A DNA stretch of 7,038 nucleotides, taken from positions 1 through 7,038 of the forward strand of contig JAJXUY010000074.1 in NCBI GenBank assembly GCA_021782525.1, read 5' to 3'. The notes under the pieces were generated by a model. It worked only from the letters and a program-made list of their open reading frames with translations, had not been told where the DNA came from and did not search any database. Below, in pieces: positions 1-6,654 of this stretch (positions are counted from its first letter, which is position 1; the number at the start of each line of letters is the position of its first letter). The translations under genes and the position numbers were made by a program. This DNA is from Acidobacteriota bacterium (lineage in GTDB: Bacteria > Acidobacteriota > Thermoanaerobaculia > Thermoanaerobaculales > Thermoanaerobaculaceae).

Positions 1-1788
1 GTGATCGAGGGGATGGCACGCGCGCTCCAGGACCTGCGCGGGGACGCGGCGCACGAACAGGTGCTGCCGGTGCTCGTGCACGGCGACGCCGCCTTCGCGG
101 GCCAGGGCGTCGTGGCCGAGACGCTGAACATGAGCGCGCTCTCCGGCTACCGCACCGGGGGGACGGTTCACATCGTCGTCAACAATGGCATCGGCTTCAC
201 CACCTCCCCGGCCGACGCGCGCTCCTCCGTGTACGCCACCGACGTGGCGAAAATGGTCCAGGCACCGGTCTTCCACGTCAACGGCGAGGACCCGGAGGCG
301 TGCGTCCACGTCATGGACCTGGCGCTCGCGTTCCGACGCGCGTTCGCAAAGGACGTGGTCGTGGACGTGGTCGGCTACCGCCGGTGGGGGCACAACGAGG
401 CCGACGAGCCTGCGTTCACGCAGCCGATCATGTACGCCAAGATCCGCGACCGGCGCTCGGTGCGCAAGCTCTACACCGAACGCCTCGTCAACCGCGGCGA
501 CCTCACCGTCGCCGAGGCCGAGTCCGCCCTCAAGGACTTCCAGGACCGGCTCGAGGCGGCGTTCGCGGCGACGCACGAGAGCGCCCCGCCCGCGCTCCCG
601 CCCGCGCCCGCGGTGGAACCCCCACCACCGCCCGAGCCGGCGCCCCCACCGGTGGCGCTCGCGACGCTGCACGAGATCGCCGAGCGCGCCACCGCCGTCC
701 CCGCGGAGTTTCGCGTCCACCCCAAGCTCGCCCGCCTGCTCGAGCAGCGCCGCCGCATGCTCGACGCCGGCGGCGTGGACTGGGGGACCGCCGAGCTGCT
801 GGCGTTCGGCTCGCTCGTGCGCGAGGGGATCGCGGTGCGCCTCTCGGGCCAAGACTCCCGCCGCGGCACGTTCTCGCAGCGCCACGCGGTGCTCGTCGAC
901 CAGGCCACCGGGGCGGAGTACACGCCGCTGCAGCACATCGACCCGGCCCAAGCGCCGTTCCTCGTCTACGATTCGCTGCTCTCGGAATACGCCGTGCTCG
1001 GGTTCGAGTACGGTTACTCGGTCATGCGCTCCGACGCGCTCGTGCTCTGGGAAGCGCAGTTCGGGGACTTCGCCAACGGCGCCCAGATCATCATCGACGG
1101 CTTCATCGCCGCCGCCGAGGAAAAGTGGGGGCAGCGCAGCAAGCTCGTGCTTCTGCTCCCGCACGGCGCGGAGGGCCAGGGGCCCGAACACTCCAGCGCC
1201 CGCCTCGAGCGCTTCCTGCAGCTCGCCGCCGACGGCCGCCTCCGGGTTGCGGCGCCGAGCACGGCGGCGCAGTACTTCCACCTGCTGCGCGCCCAGGCGC
1301 ACGCCCGACGCGCGGCCCCCCTCGTCGTGATGACGCCGAAGAGCCTCCTGCGCGCCGACGCGGCGAAGAGCCGCGCCGCCGATTTCGCCGGCGCGTTCGC
1401 TCCGGTGCTCGCCGATCCGGAGCCGCCCGAGGCCCCCGAGCGGGCACTGCTGTGCAGCGGCAAGGTGGCGTTCGACCTGCTCGAGCGCCGGCGCGCGAAG
1501 GGCGGCGCCGCGGCGGTGATCCGCCTCGAGCGCCTGGCGCCGTTCCCGTCCGTCGAAGTCGGCGCGGCGCTCGCCGGGCTGCCCACGGTGCGCGAGCTGC
1601 GCTGGGTGCAGGAGGAGCCGGCCAACATGGGGGCGTGGGGGTTCGTCGCGCCGCGCCTCGCCGAGCTCGCATCCGGCCGGCCGCTGGCCTACGCCGGGCG
1701 CGCCGCCAGCTCGAGCCCGGCCACCGGCTCCCACCGCGTCTTCCAGGCGGAGCAGGAGCGCCTCGTCGAGGACGCGTTCAAGCCGTAG
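1..1788 (+). CDS. sucA: 2-oxoglutarate dehydrogenase E1 component (C-terminal part; 5' end outside window)
   Basis: This is the thiamine-diphosphate-dependent E1 subunit that decarboxylates 2-oxoglutarate in the TCA cycle and passes the succinyl group to E2. The frame is open from base 1 to a TAG at 1786-1788. The GTG at base 1 is read as an internal Val, because the family has several hundred residues before this point. Visible residues (window numbering) include the ThDP motif GDAAFAGQG at 28-36 with the paired NN at 61-62, YRRWGHNEADEP at 126-137, then the pyrimidine-binding domain with SGQDSRRGTFSQRHAV at 282-297 and EGQGPEHSSARLERFLQL at 391-408. The C-terminal domain carries VQEEPANMGAWGF (536-548) and ASSSPATGSHRVFQAEQ (569-585). 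A proline-rich stretch at about 195-217 replaces a less biased linker in E. coli SucA. The N-terminus is missing, so an actinobacterial Kgd-type fusion to E2 cannot be excluded. No E2 gene follows directly. Confidence 0.93.
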   Translation: MIEGMARALQDLRGDAAHEQVLPVLVHGDAAFAGQGVVAETLNMSALSGYRTGGTVHIVVNNGIGFTTSPADARSSVYATDVAKMVQAPVFHVNGEDPEACVHVMDLALAFRRAFAKDVVVDVVGYRRWGHNEADEPAFTQPIMYAKIRDRRSVRKLYTERLVNRGDLTVAEAESALKDFQDRLEAAFAATHESAPPALPPAPAVEPPPPPEPAPPPVALATLHEIAERATAVPAEFRVHPKLARLLEQRRRMLDAGGVDWGTAELLAFGSLVREGIAVRLSGQDSRRGTFSQRHAVLVDQATGAEYTPLQHIDPAQAPFLVYDSLLSEYAVLGFEYGYSVMRSDALVLWEAQFGDFANGAQIIIDGFIAAAEEKWGQRSKLVLLLPHGAEGQGPEHSSARLERFLQLAADGRLRVAAPSTAAQYFHLLRAQAHARRAAPLVVMTPKSLLRADAAKSRAADFAGAFAPVLADPEPPEAPERALLCSGKVAFDLLERRRAKGGAAAVIRLERLAPFPSVEVGAALAGLPTVRELRWVQEEPANMGAWGFVAPRLAELASGRPLAYAGRAASSSPATGSHRVFQAEQERLVEDAFKP

Positions 1789-1853
1789 CGCGGCCGGTTG
1801 CCCGGGGGTGGGCGCTCCGTCGGCGCGGGGATGTGCGACACTCGCCCAACAGT

Positions 1854-1858
1854 GGAGG
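1854..1858 (+). promoter_or_regulatory. Shine-Dalgarno site setting the AI-2E family gene start
   Basis: GGAGG lies 5 nt before the ATG at 1864. The same frame is open further upstream to a TTG at 1798, but those extra 22 residues are Gly/Pro/Arg-rich, unlike the family N-terminus, and no comparable SD precedes them. This supports the ATG at 1864. A promoter may lie in the 75-bp gap after sucA (a weak extended -10-like TGCGACACT at 1834-1842), but no matching -35 is visible. Confidence 0.7.
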
Positions 1859-1863
1859 CAAGC

Positions 1864-2955
1864 ATGGAGCGCACCGAAGGCTCGCGCGTGTACGCCGTCA
1901 TCTTCCTCGTGCTCGCGGCGCTCGGGGTGGGGTACGTTTGTGTGCGGGTGCTGACGCCGTTCCTCGGCGCCATCGCCTGGGCGATCATCCTCGCGGTGGC
2001 GTTCCAGACCCCGTGGACCTACCTCGAGCGCCGGATGCCAGAGCACCGCACCCTGGCGGCCGCCCTGTTGACGCTCGCGATCGCCATGCTCGTCCTGCTG
2101 CCCGTGGGTCTGTTCGCCGGCGTCCTGGCGAGCCAGACGATCGACGTCGCAAACCGCGTGTCGCACAAACTTTCGGACCTCCACGTCACGTCGTTCTCGG
2201 ACGTCATCGCGCTTCCCAGGGTCGCCGATGCGCTCGACGGCATCCGCAGCCGGGCGGGGATCTCGAAGCCCGACTTCGAGAAGCTGGCGGCCGGCTTCGT
2301 CGGCAAGGCGTCCGCCGCCGCGGCGAAGCTCAGCGGCAAGCTCATGCTCGGCGTCTTTGACGCGGTCCTCACCTTTGTGCTCGTCATCTTCCTCCTGTTC
2401 TTCCTATTCAAGGACGGCCGCGCGATGGCCGCAGCGGCGTTTGACATGCTGCCCACCGACCCCGGCGGGCGCCGGCGCCTGAGCGGCTCGCTGCAGGCGA
2501 TGCTGGCGGCGATCTTCCGCGGTTCGCTGCTGTGTGCCGTCGTCCAGGGGGCATCGGGCGCTCTCGGCTGGTGGATCGCAGGCCTGCCGTCCCCTGCCCT
2601 CGCCGGCGCCGCGATGGGCGTGCTGTCCCTGCTGCCGGTGGGCGGCACCGCGATCGCGTGGCTGCCGGCGGCGATCTACCTCTGGAGCGCGGGACGCGTC
2701 GGGTCGGCCGTGTTCCTCTTCGTCTGGGGTCTGGTGGTGACGTCGTTCCTCGCCGACAACGTCTTGCGGCCGATGCTCATCAGCGGGTCGGAGGAGCTCT
2801 CGACGCTGGTGGTGTTCCTCGGCGTGTTCGGCGGCATTGCGGCGTTCGGCCTGCTGGGGATCTTCATCGGTCCGGTGGCGCTGGCGCTCGCCGTGACGTT
2901 GGTGGGGGTGATCCGCCAGGCGGCGGAGGCGGTCGCTCCGGTCGGCTCGCCGTGA
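1864..2955 (+). CDS. AI-2E family (PerM-like) transporter / polytopic membrane permease
   Basis: The 363-residue product matches the usual length (about 340-380) and layout of the AI-2E/PerM (formerly UPF0118) family. Hydrophobic segments lie near residues 10-47 (a hairpin), 64-88, 162-182, 218-240, 243-272, 279-296 and 312-350. A soluble segment at about 90-160 follows the second helical pair, as is typical. Family-like motifs are FLLFFLFKDG (176-185), LLPVGGTAIAWLPAAIYLW (256-274), ADNVLRPMLISG (297-308) and GVFGGIAAFGLLGIFIGPV (320-338). Characterised members include the E. coli AI-2 exporter TqsA and Na+/H+ antiporter-like proteins from halophiles, so the substrate here cannot be assigned. 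The gene stands alone: 75 bp after sucA and convergent with the lipoprotein gene 57 bp downstream. No rho-independent terminator with a T-run is visible in the gap. Confidence 0.88.
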   Translation: MERTEGSRVYAVIFLVLAALGVGYVCVRVLTPFLGAIAWAIILAVAFQTPWTYLERRMPEHRTLAAALLTLAIAMLVLLPVGLFAGVLASQTIDVANRVSHKLSDLHVTSFSDVIALPRVADALDGIRSRAGISKPDFEKLAAGFVGKASAAAAKLSGKLMLGVFDAVLTFVLVIFLLFFLFKDGRAMAAAAFDMLPTDPGGRRRLSGSLQAMLAAIFRGSLLCAVVQGASGALGWWIAGLPSPALAGAAMGVLSLLPVGGTAIAWLPAAIYLWSAGRVGSAVFLFVWGLVVTSFLADNVLRPMLISGSEELSTLVVFLGVFGGIAAFGLLGIFIGPVALALAVTLVGVIRQAAEAVAPVGSP

Positions 2956-3012
2956 GCGGTTCGCGCCCGTCGGCAACCCGGACGGATCCGGCGTTCTCCA
3001 CCCGGGTCCGCG

Positions 3013-3456
3013 TCAGTTGAAGCTCAGGCGGTAGACCGGCGAGGAGTCATCGCCGCCGGTGAGCCGGCAGACGCCGCTCCCGCGCAGGCGCAGGCGCCGC
3101 TCCACCTCGAGCGTGCAGGTGAGCCGCGTGCCGTGGTCCCCCTCGAGGTGGCCGCGAAAGAAGATCACGACCGGCCCCGCCACCGTCGGCGCCACCCCTA
3201 TCGGCGGGGCCGCGGGCGGGATCGGCGCCAGCCCTCCCGGCGGCCGGGGCGGGCGCCCGGCGGCGAGCACGCCCTCCAGCCTCTCGCCGGTCGCGGGGTC
3301 GACGCCGCGAACCGTGGCCGACTCCTCCTTGACCGCGACCGTCACCGGGATCGCCCGACCGTCGGAGGTTGCCGTGAGCGTGCCCGTGCGCGTGACCACG
3401 CAGCCGGCCAACCCAAGCGGAAGCGCACAACCGGCGGCGATGAGGCGCCACGACAT
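3013..3456 (-). CDS. predicted small lipoprotein, function unknown
   Basis: The product has 147 residues. The N-terminus MSWRLIAAGCALPLGLAGC is a short signal peptide ending in a lipobox (LAGC), with Cys19 as the predicted lipidated residue. The mature part starts with a strand-rich segment (about 20-66), followed by a Pro/Gly/Ala-rich stretch (about 69-95) that looks like a flexible linker. It ends in a compact segment with two further cysteines (Cys114, Cys130), a GSGVC motif and a terminal VYRLSF strand. The paired cysteines could form a disulphide in the periplasm. The ATG at 3456 is supported by GGGAGGG on the minus strand (3464-3470) with a 7-nt spacer. I do not recognise a named family. 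The signal peptide, lipobox and SD make it a credible gene, while its role is open. Confidence 0.75.
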   Translation of the reverse strand: MSWRLIAAGCALPLGLAGCVVTRTGTLTATSDGRAIPVTVAVKEESATVRGVDPATGERLEGVLAAGRPPRPPGGLAPIPPAAPPIGVAPTVAGPVVIFFRGHLEGDHGTRLTCTLEVERRLRLRGSGVCRLTGGDDSSPVYRLSFN

Positions 3457-3492
3457 CGCGCAACCCTCCCTGAACCGGGACTCTCGCCGAGA

Positions 3493-3521
3493 ATGGTAGC
3501 ATCGGCGTCACCGCGCGTCCG
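3493..3521 (-). promoter_or_regulatory. candidate promoter of the lipoprotein gene
   Basis: On the minus strand an extended -10 element, TGCTACCAT (3501 down to 3493), has 4/6 matches to TATAAT plus the upstream TG. Seventeen bases further upstream, CGGACG (3521-3516) keeps the GAC core of a -35. Initiation about 7 nt downstream, near 3486, would give a ~30-nt leader containing the SD site. The match is moderate and the assignment is inference. Confidence 0.35.
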
Positions 3522-3583
3522 TCGGGCATCGGTGCCGACCGGCTCGACCCACGGCGGCCAACCCGAGTCCGGCAACGCTCCCC

Positions 3584-3599
3584 GGGCGGGCGTCCGCCC
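3584..3599. repeat. short GC-rich hairpin in the divergent intergenic region
   Basis: GGGCGG and CCGCCC form a perfect 6-bp stem around a 4-nt loop (GCGT). No T-run follows on either strand, so it is not a classical terminator. It lies between the candidate lipoprotein promoter and the TTGACA palindrome. In DNA this GC-rich, such a hairpin can arise by chance. Confidence 0.3.
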
Positions 3600-3609
3600 C
3601 GACGTGACA

Positions 3610-3622
3610 CCCTTGACAAGGG
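3610..3622. promoter_or_regulatory. 13-bp palindrome with embedded TTGACA, possible operator/-35 of the ABC ATPase gene
   Basis: CCCTTGACAAGGG is a perfect inverted repeat (6-bp arms around a central A). On the plus strand it contains a consensus -35 hexamer TTGACA at 3613-3618, about 100 bp before the ABC ATPase start. At 17-bp spacing the -10 position reads GACCCT, a poor match to TATAAT, so a full sigma-70 promoter is not established. A repressor or activator site overlapping the -35 is an inference from symmetry and location only. Confidence 0.3.
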
Positions 3623-3703
3623 GAAGCATCGACATGACCCTGAAACAGCGGACCGCGCGGCTCCGGTTCGCAACGCTCGAGGTCTCGGCTGTCGGGACGA
3701 CGC

Positions 3704-3710
3704 GAGGGGG
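3704..3710 (+). promoter_or_regulatory. Shine-Dalgarno site of the ABC ATPase gene
   Basis: GAGGGGG lies 8 nt before the ATG at 3719. The resulting protein begins MAGVTLRGVQKRF, the usual N-terminus of MalK/UgpC-type ATPases, so start and SD agree. Confidence 0.65.
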
Positions 3711-3718
3711 CTTGGCGA

Positions 3719-4864
3719 ATGGCGGGCGTAACGCTGCGAGGGGTACAGAAGCGCTTCGACAAGACCGAGGTCATCAGGAACCTCGACCTCGAGGTGCGTG
3801 AACACGAGTTCATGGTGCTCGTGGGCCCGTCAGGCTGCGGCAAGACCACGGTTCTGCGGATGATCGCGGGCCTCGAGGAGATCTCCGGCGGGACGATCAC
3901 GATCGGCGACCGGGTCGTGAACGACCTGCCCCCCAAGGACCGCGACATCGCGATGGTGTTCCAGAGCTATGCCCTCTACCCCCACATGACGGTGCGGGAG
4001 AACCTCGAGTTCGGCCTCAAGATCCGCAGGACGCCGCGGGACCAGATCGACAGGCTCGTCAACCACGCCGCCGAGTTGCTCGGCATCGCTCACCTCCTCG
4101 AGCGGACGCCGCGGGAGCTGTCCGGAGGTCAACGCCAGCGGGTTGCGGTCGGGCGGGCGATCGTGCGGCAGCCGGCGGTCTTCCTCTTCGACGAACCGCT
4201 CTCGAACCTGGATGCCAAGCAGCGGGTCCAGATGCGGGCCGAGATCGCCAAGCTCCAGCAGCGGCTGCAGACCACGACGATCTACGTGACCCACGACCAG
4301 GTCGAGGCGATGACCATGGGGCAGCGGGTGGCGGTGTTCAAGGACGGCGACCTTATACAGGTGGGGACGCCGATGGAGCTGTACGACCGGCCGGCGACCG
4401 TCTTCGTGGCCGGTTTTATCGGTACGCCGCCGATGAACTTCATCGCCGCATCGATCACGGACGGCGGCGCCACGCTCACCGCGTCTGCGTTCAAGCTCCC
4501 CGTGCCCCCGACGCTGCGCCCGGTGACCGACGCGGCCCCGGGCCGGCGCCTGGCCGTGGGCGTGCGACCCGAGAACATCCTGGACGCGAACCGTAAGGGA
4601 CGCGGCGAAACGGCCGCGGTCGAGGCCGAGGTCGAAATCGCGGAGCCGCTGGGCAGTGAGATCATCGTTCACTCCCGAGCCGGCAACGACATGCTGGTCG
4701 CGAAGCTGGACCCCCACCGTCACCCGGCCCCGGGCGAGACGATCAGCCTCGTGATCGAGCTCGAGGCCCTGCACCTGTTCGACGCCGAGACCCAGCAGCG
4801 TCTCGACCGGGCGCCTCAGGACCGCGCGCCTGCGGTCGTCTCCGCGGGGAACTCGGCCGTGTAG
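3719..4864 (+). CDS. sugar-type ABC transporter ATP-binding protein (MalK/UgpC/MsmX family)
   Basis: This 381-residue cytoplasmic ATPase would energise a CUT1-type importer for sugars, oligosaccharides or glycerol-3-phosphate. All nucleotide-binding elements are intact: Walker A GPSGCGKTT (36-44), Q-loop Gln82 in FQSYALYPHM, signature LSGGQ (134-138), Walker B VFLFDEP (154-160), D-loop SNLD (162-165) and switch His192 in THDQVEAMTMGQR. After about residue 235 the family-typical GFIGTPPMNFI leads into a C-terminal TOBE/OB-fold domain with GVRPENI (281-287) and LEALHLFDAETQQRL (348-362). This domain usually contacts regulators or gives substrate control. The last ~16 residues are unconserved and their DNA overlaps the convergent redox gene. 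No permease or binding-protein gene adjoins it, so it may be a shared ATPase as MsmX is in Bacillus. The substrate cannot be told from sequence. Confidence 0.93.
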   Translation: MAGVTLRGVQKRFDKTEVIRNLDLEVREHEFMVLVGPSGCGKTTVLRMIAGLEEISGGTITIGDRVVNDLPPKDRDIAMVFQSYALYPHMTVRENLEFGLKIRRTPRDQIDRLVNHAAELLGIAHLLERTPRELSGGQRQRVAVGRAIVRQPAVFLFDEPLSNLDAKQRVQMRAEIAKLQQRLQTTTIYVTHDQVEAMTMGQRVAVFKDGDLIQVGTPMELYDRPATVFVAGFIGTPPMNFIAASITDGGATLTASAFKLPVPPTLRPVTDAAPGRRLAVGVRPENILDANRKGRGETAAVEAEVEIAEPLGSEIIVHSRAGNDMLVAKLDPHRHPAPGETISLVIELEALHLFDAETQQRLDRAPQDRAPAVVSAGNSAV

Positions 4865-6654
4865 GCCCTCTGGGCCTGCGTGCCGCCGTCGTGACAGGCG
4901 CCGCAGCGCCCGAGGTTCGGCAGCTTCAGCTTCGCGTCCTTCGCCTTCTCCTCGTGGCAGGGGATGCACATCTTGTGCATGGCGTCCTTGTACGACGGGG
5001 CCCAGCGCGAGTCGAACGTCTTGACGACCGGGTTGGCCGCCATCAGGTCCTTGTCGTGGCACTCCGAGCACTTCTTCACCGGCGTCACCCGGATCGGCTC
5101 GCCCTTGCCGTGACACTGGGCGCACGAGGCGTTGCCGTGCAGCGCGGCCACGTGCGCCTCGTGGTCGAAGACCGACGTGGGAAGGAAGATGTTCCCGTGG
5201 CAGACCACGCACGGCGTCCCCACGTCGCCCCGCTGGTGCAGGTGGTGGCAGGTGGCGCAGCTCTTGGCGCCGCCCGCCTCGTCCTGGTGCCGCTTGTGGT
5301 CGAAGTAGACGTGGCGCGGCCCCGGCCCGACCCGCAGGACGGCGGCCCCCACCGCCCGCACGGCGCGAACGTCGACCGCCGGCTCGGCCTTGGGCGCGAC
5401 GGTGAGGCCGCAAGCGAGCGCCAACACGAAGAGGAACGAGTACACCTTCGTCGCCTTGCGCCACCCCTCGCCGAGCCAGACCTGGTCGAACGGCGCGAAC
5501 GCGGGCGGCGCCGAGGCGAGCCTTTCGCGTTCGGCCTCGACCTGCGCGAGCCCGTGCGGATCGACCGGAAACCGCTCCTGGATGAAGAGGAACACCAGGA
5601 CGCACGCGGCGACGATGCCGAGGCTGATCGCGAACTCGGTCCACGCCGGGAAGTAGAAATGCCCGGTGGCCCACACCTGGCTCAACCCCGACGCGTTGAC
5701 CCGGTCGAGGACGAACCCCAGCACCGAACAGCAGGCGAGCAACCACACCCCGCGGAACGAACGCCGCACCCGGGGGAACGCGAACGCCACCATCGGGATC
5801 ACGGTCGAGAGCAGCATCTCGACGATGAACAGGTCGGCGAGCCAGCTGCCGTCGAACACCAGGCCGAGCTTCCCCTGCCGCGCCAGGTCGCCGACCCGGA
5901 GGACGAAGTAGAACGCCAGGGCGACGCTCGCCAGGCGCGCCAGGCCGGCGAGCATGTCGATCTCCGGCTCCCGCCGGTACAGCCAGCTGGTGATGGTGGA
6001 CTCGGCCATCACCATCACGATCCCGAGGCAGATCGCCGAGACGAAGAACAGCTCCGGCAACAACTGCGTGTACCACAGCGGATGAACCCGGAACGGCATG
6101 ATCAGGAGCAGCGTCCCGAGCGACGACTGGTGCAGCGTCGAGAGCATGATCCCGAGGACCATGATCGGCAAGGCAAGCTTCACGAAGAACCGGTACGCCT
6201 TCCGGAACTTCGTGCGCTCGAGCAGCGTCGGCGTCACCTCGAGGGCGAGGACGGTGAGGTAGAGCATGACGCACCACGCCACCTCGAACAGCGCCGAGTG
6301 GACGTTCCAGTAGATCGTGGCGTGCCAGATGTTCCAGGGCAGGCCGAGGTCGAACAGCAACCCGACCGCCACGGCGCCGTAGCCGATGAACGCGGTCAGG
6401 ATCGCCGGGCGCGCCGCGGCGTGGTAGCGCTCGCGGTGGAAGATGTGCACCACCGCGGCCATGACGAAGCCGCCGGCGGCCAGCGCCACGCCGCCCATCA
6501 CGTCGAAGCCGATCCACAGCCCCCACGGCGTGGTGTCGGACAGGGCGGTGGAGACGCCGAGCCCGAGGGTGAAGCGCACGATCGCCACCGCGGCGGCCAG
6601 GCCGGCGAGGACCCACATCACGCCCTTGAAGACGAACAGGCGTCTATTCTCCAT
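4816..6654 (-). CDS. HybB/NrfD-like quinone-reactive membrane subunit fused to a C-terminal hexahaem cytochrome c domain
   Basis: The product has 612 residues. Residues ~1-360 form a HybB-like (NrfD/PsrC superfamily) membrane domain with about ten hydrophobic segments and HybB-type motifs: WIGFDVMGGVALAAGGF (47-63), STLHQSSLGTLLLIMPF (172-188) and LWYTQLLPELFFVSAICLG (193-211). Such subunits bind quinone and carry no haem. After a charged linker (~361-400), an extra hydrophobic segment (~402-420) leads to a domain with six CxxCH motifs: CATCH 466, CVVCH 482, CAQCH 511, CSECH 529, CIPCH 563 and CGACH 584. Additional His residues in FDHKRH, FDHEAH and DAMHK are likely distal haem ligands, as in class III (c3/c7) cytochromes. 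The ATG at 6654 has a minus-strand GGAGG at 6661-6665 with a 6-nt spacer. The gene overlaps the upstream iron-sulphur gene by 11 bp, which implies translational coupling. HybB proteins normally end near 390 residues, so the fusion is unusual. Whether the complex serves a hydrogenase or another periplasmic oxidoreductase cannot be read from this window. Confidence 0.9.
   Translation of the reverse strand: MENRRLFVFKGVMWVLAGLAAAVAIVRFTLGLGVSTALSDTTPWGLWIGFDVMGGVALAAGGFVMAAVVHIFHRERYHAAARPAILTAFIGYGAVAVGLLFDLGLPWNIWHATIYWNVHSALFEVAWCVMLYLTVLALEVTPTLLERTKFRKAYRFFVKLALPIMVLGIMLSTLHQSSLGTLLLIMPFRVHPLWYTQLLPELFFVSAICLGIVMVMAESTITSWLYRREPEIDMLAGLARLASVALAFYFVLRVGDLARQGKLGLVFDGSWLADLFIVEMLLSTVIPMVAFAFPRVRRSFRGVWLLACCSVLGFVLDRVNASGLSQVWATGHFYFPAWTEFAISLGIVAACVLVFLFIQERFPVDPHGLAQVEAERERLASAPPAFAPFDQVWLGEGWRKATKVYSFLFVLALACGLTVAPKAEPAVDVRAVRAVGAAVLRVGPGPRHVYFDHKRHQDEAGGAKSCATCHHLHQRGDVGTPCVVCHGNIFLPTSVFDHEAHVAALHGNASCAQCHGKGEPIRVTPVKKCSECHDKDLMAANPVVKTFDSRWAPSYKDAMHKMCIPCHEEKAKDAKLKLPNLGRCGACHDGGTQAQRAYTAEFPAETTAGARS
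4891..5259 (-). other. six-haem c-type cytochrome region within the HybB-like fusion
   Basis: This is the DNA span from the first to the sixth CxxCH motif of the fusion protein (residues 466-588). Spacing between successive motif starts is 16, 29, 18, 34 and 21 residues. The three histidine-rich FDH/MH segments fit bis-histidine ligation. The last motif ends only 24 residues before the stop, so the domain looks complete. Confidence 0.85.

Noticed and set aside
1798..1863. An upstream TTG start for the AI-2E family gene
   Set aside because: The extra 22 residues do not resemble the family N-terminus, and a good SD site directly precedes the ATG at 1864.
300..2360. A long open frame on the plus strand running across sucA and into the AI-2E family gene
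   Set aside because: It is Arg/Pro/Ala-rich, matches no family, and crosses two well-supported genes in another frame. Long spurious frames are expected at this GC content.
2976..3007. ACCCGG and CCGGGT arms between the two convergent genes as a possible terminator
   Set aside because: The stem is only 6 bp with a loop of about 20 nt and no T-run on either strand. Such short GC pairings occur by chance in this composition.
3634..3801. A possible 55-codon leader ORF (ATG at 3634) with a weak AGGGGA upstream
   Set aside because: Third-position GC is high up to about 3714, but the frame then runs about 80 bp into the ABC ATPase gene, has no recognisable peptide pattern, and its SD spacing (9 nt) is loose. 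It is not supported enough to annotate.
3830..6616. A 928-codon minus-strand open frame opposite the ABC ATPase and overlapping the HybB-like fusion
   Set aside because: It has low-complexity Arg/Gly/Pro composition. It overlaps two genes whose conserved motifs lie in other frames, so it is a GC-driven shadow.
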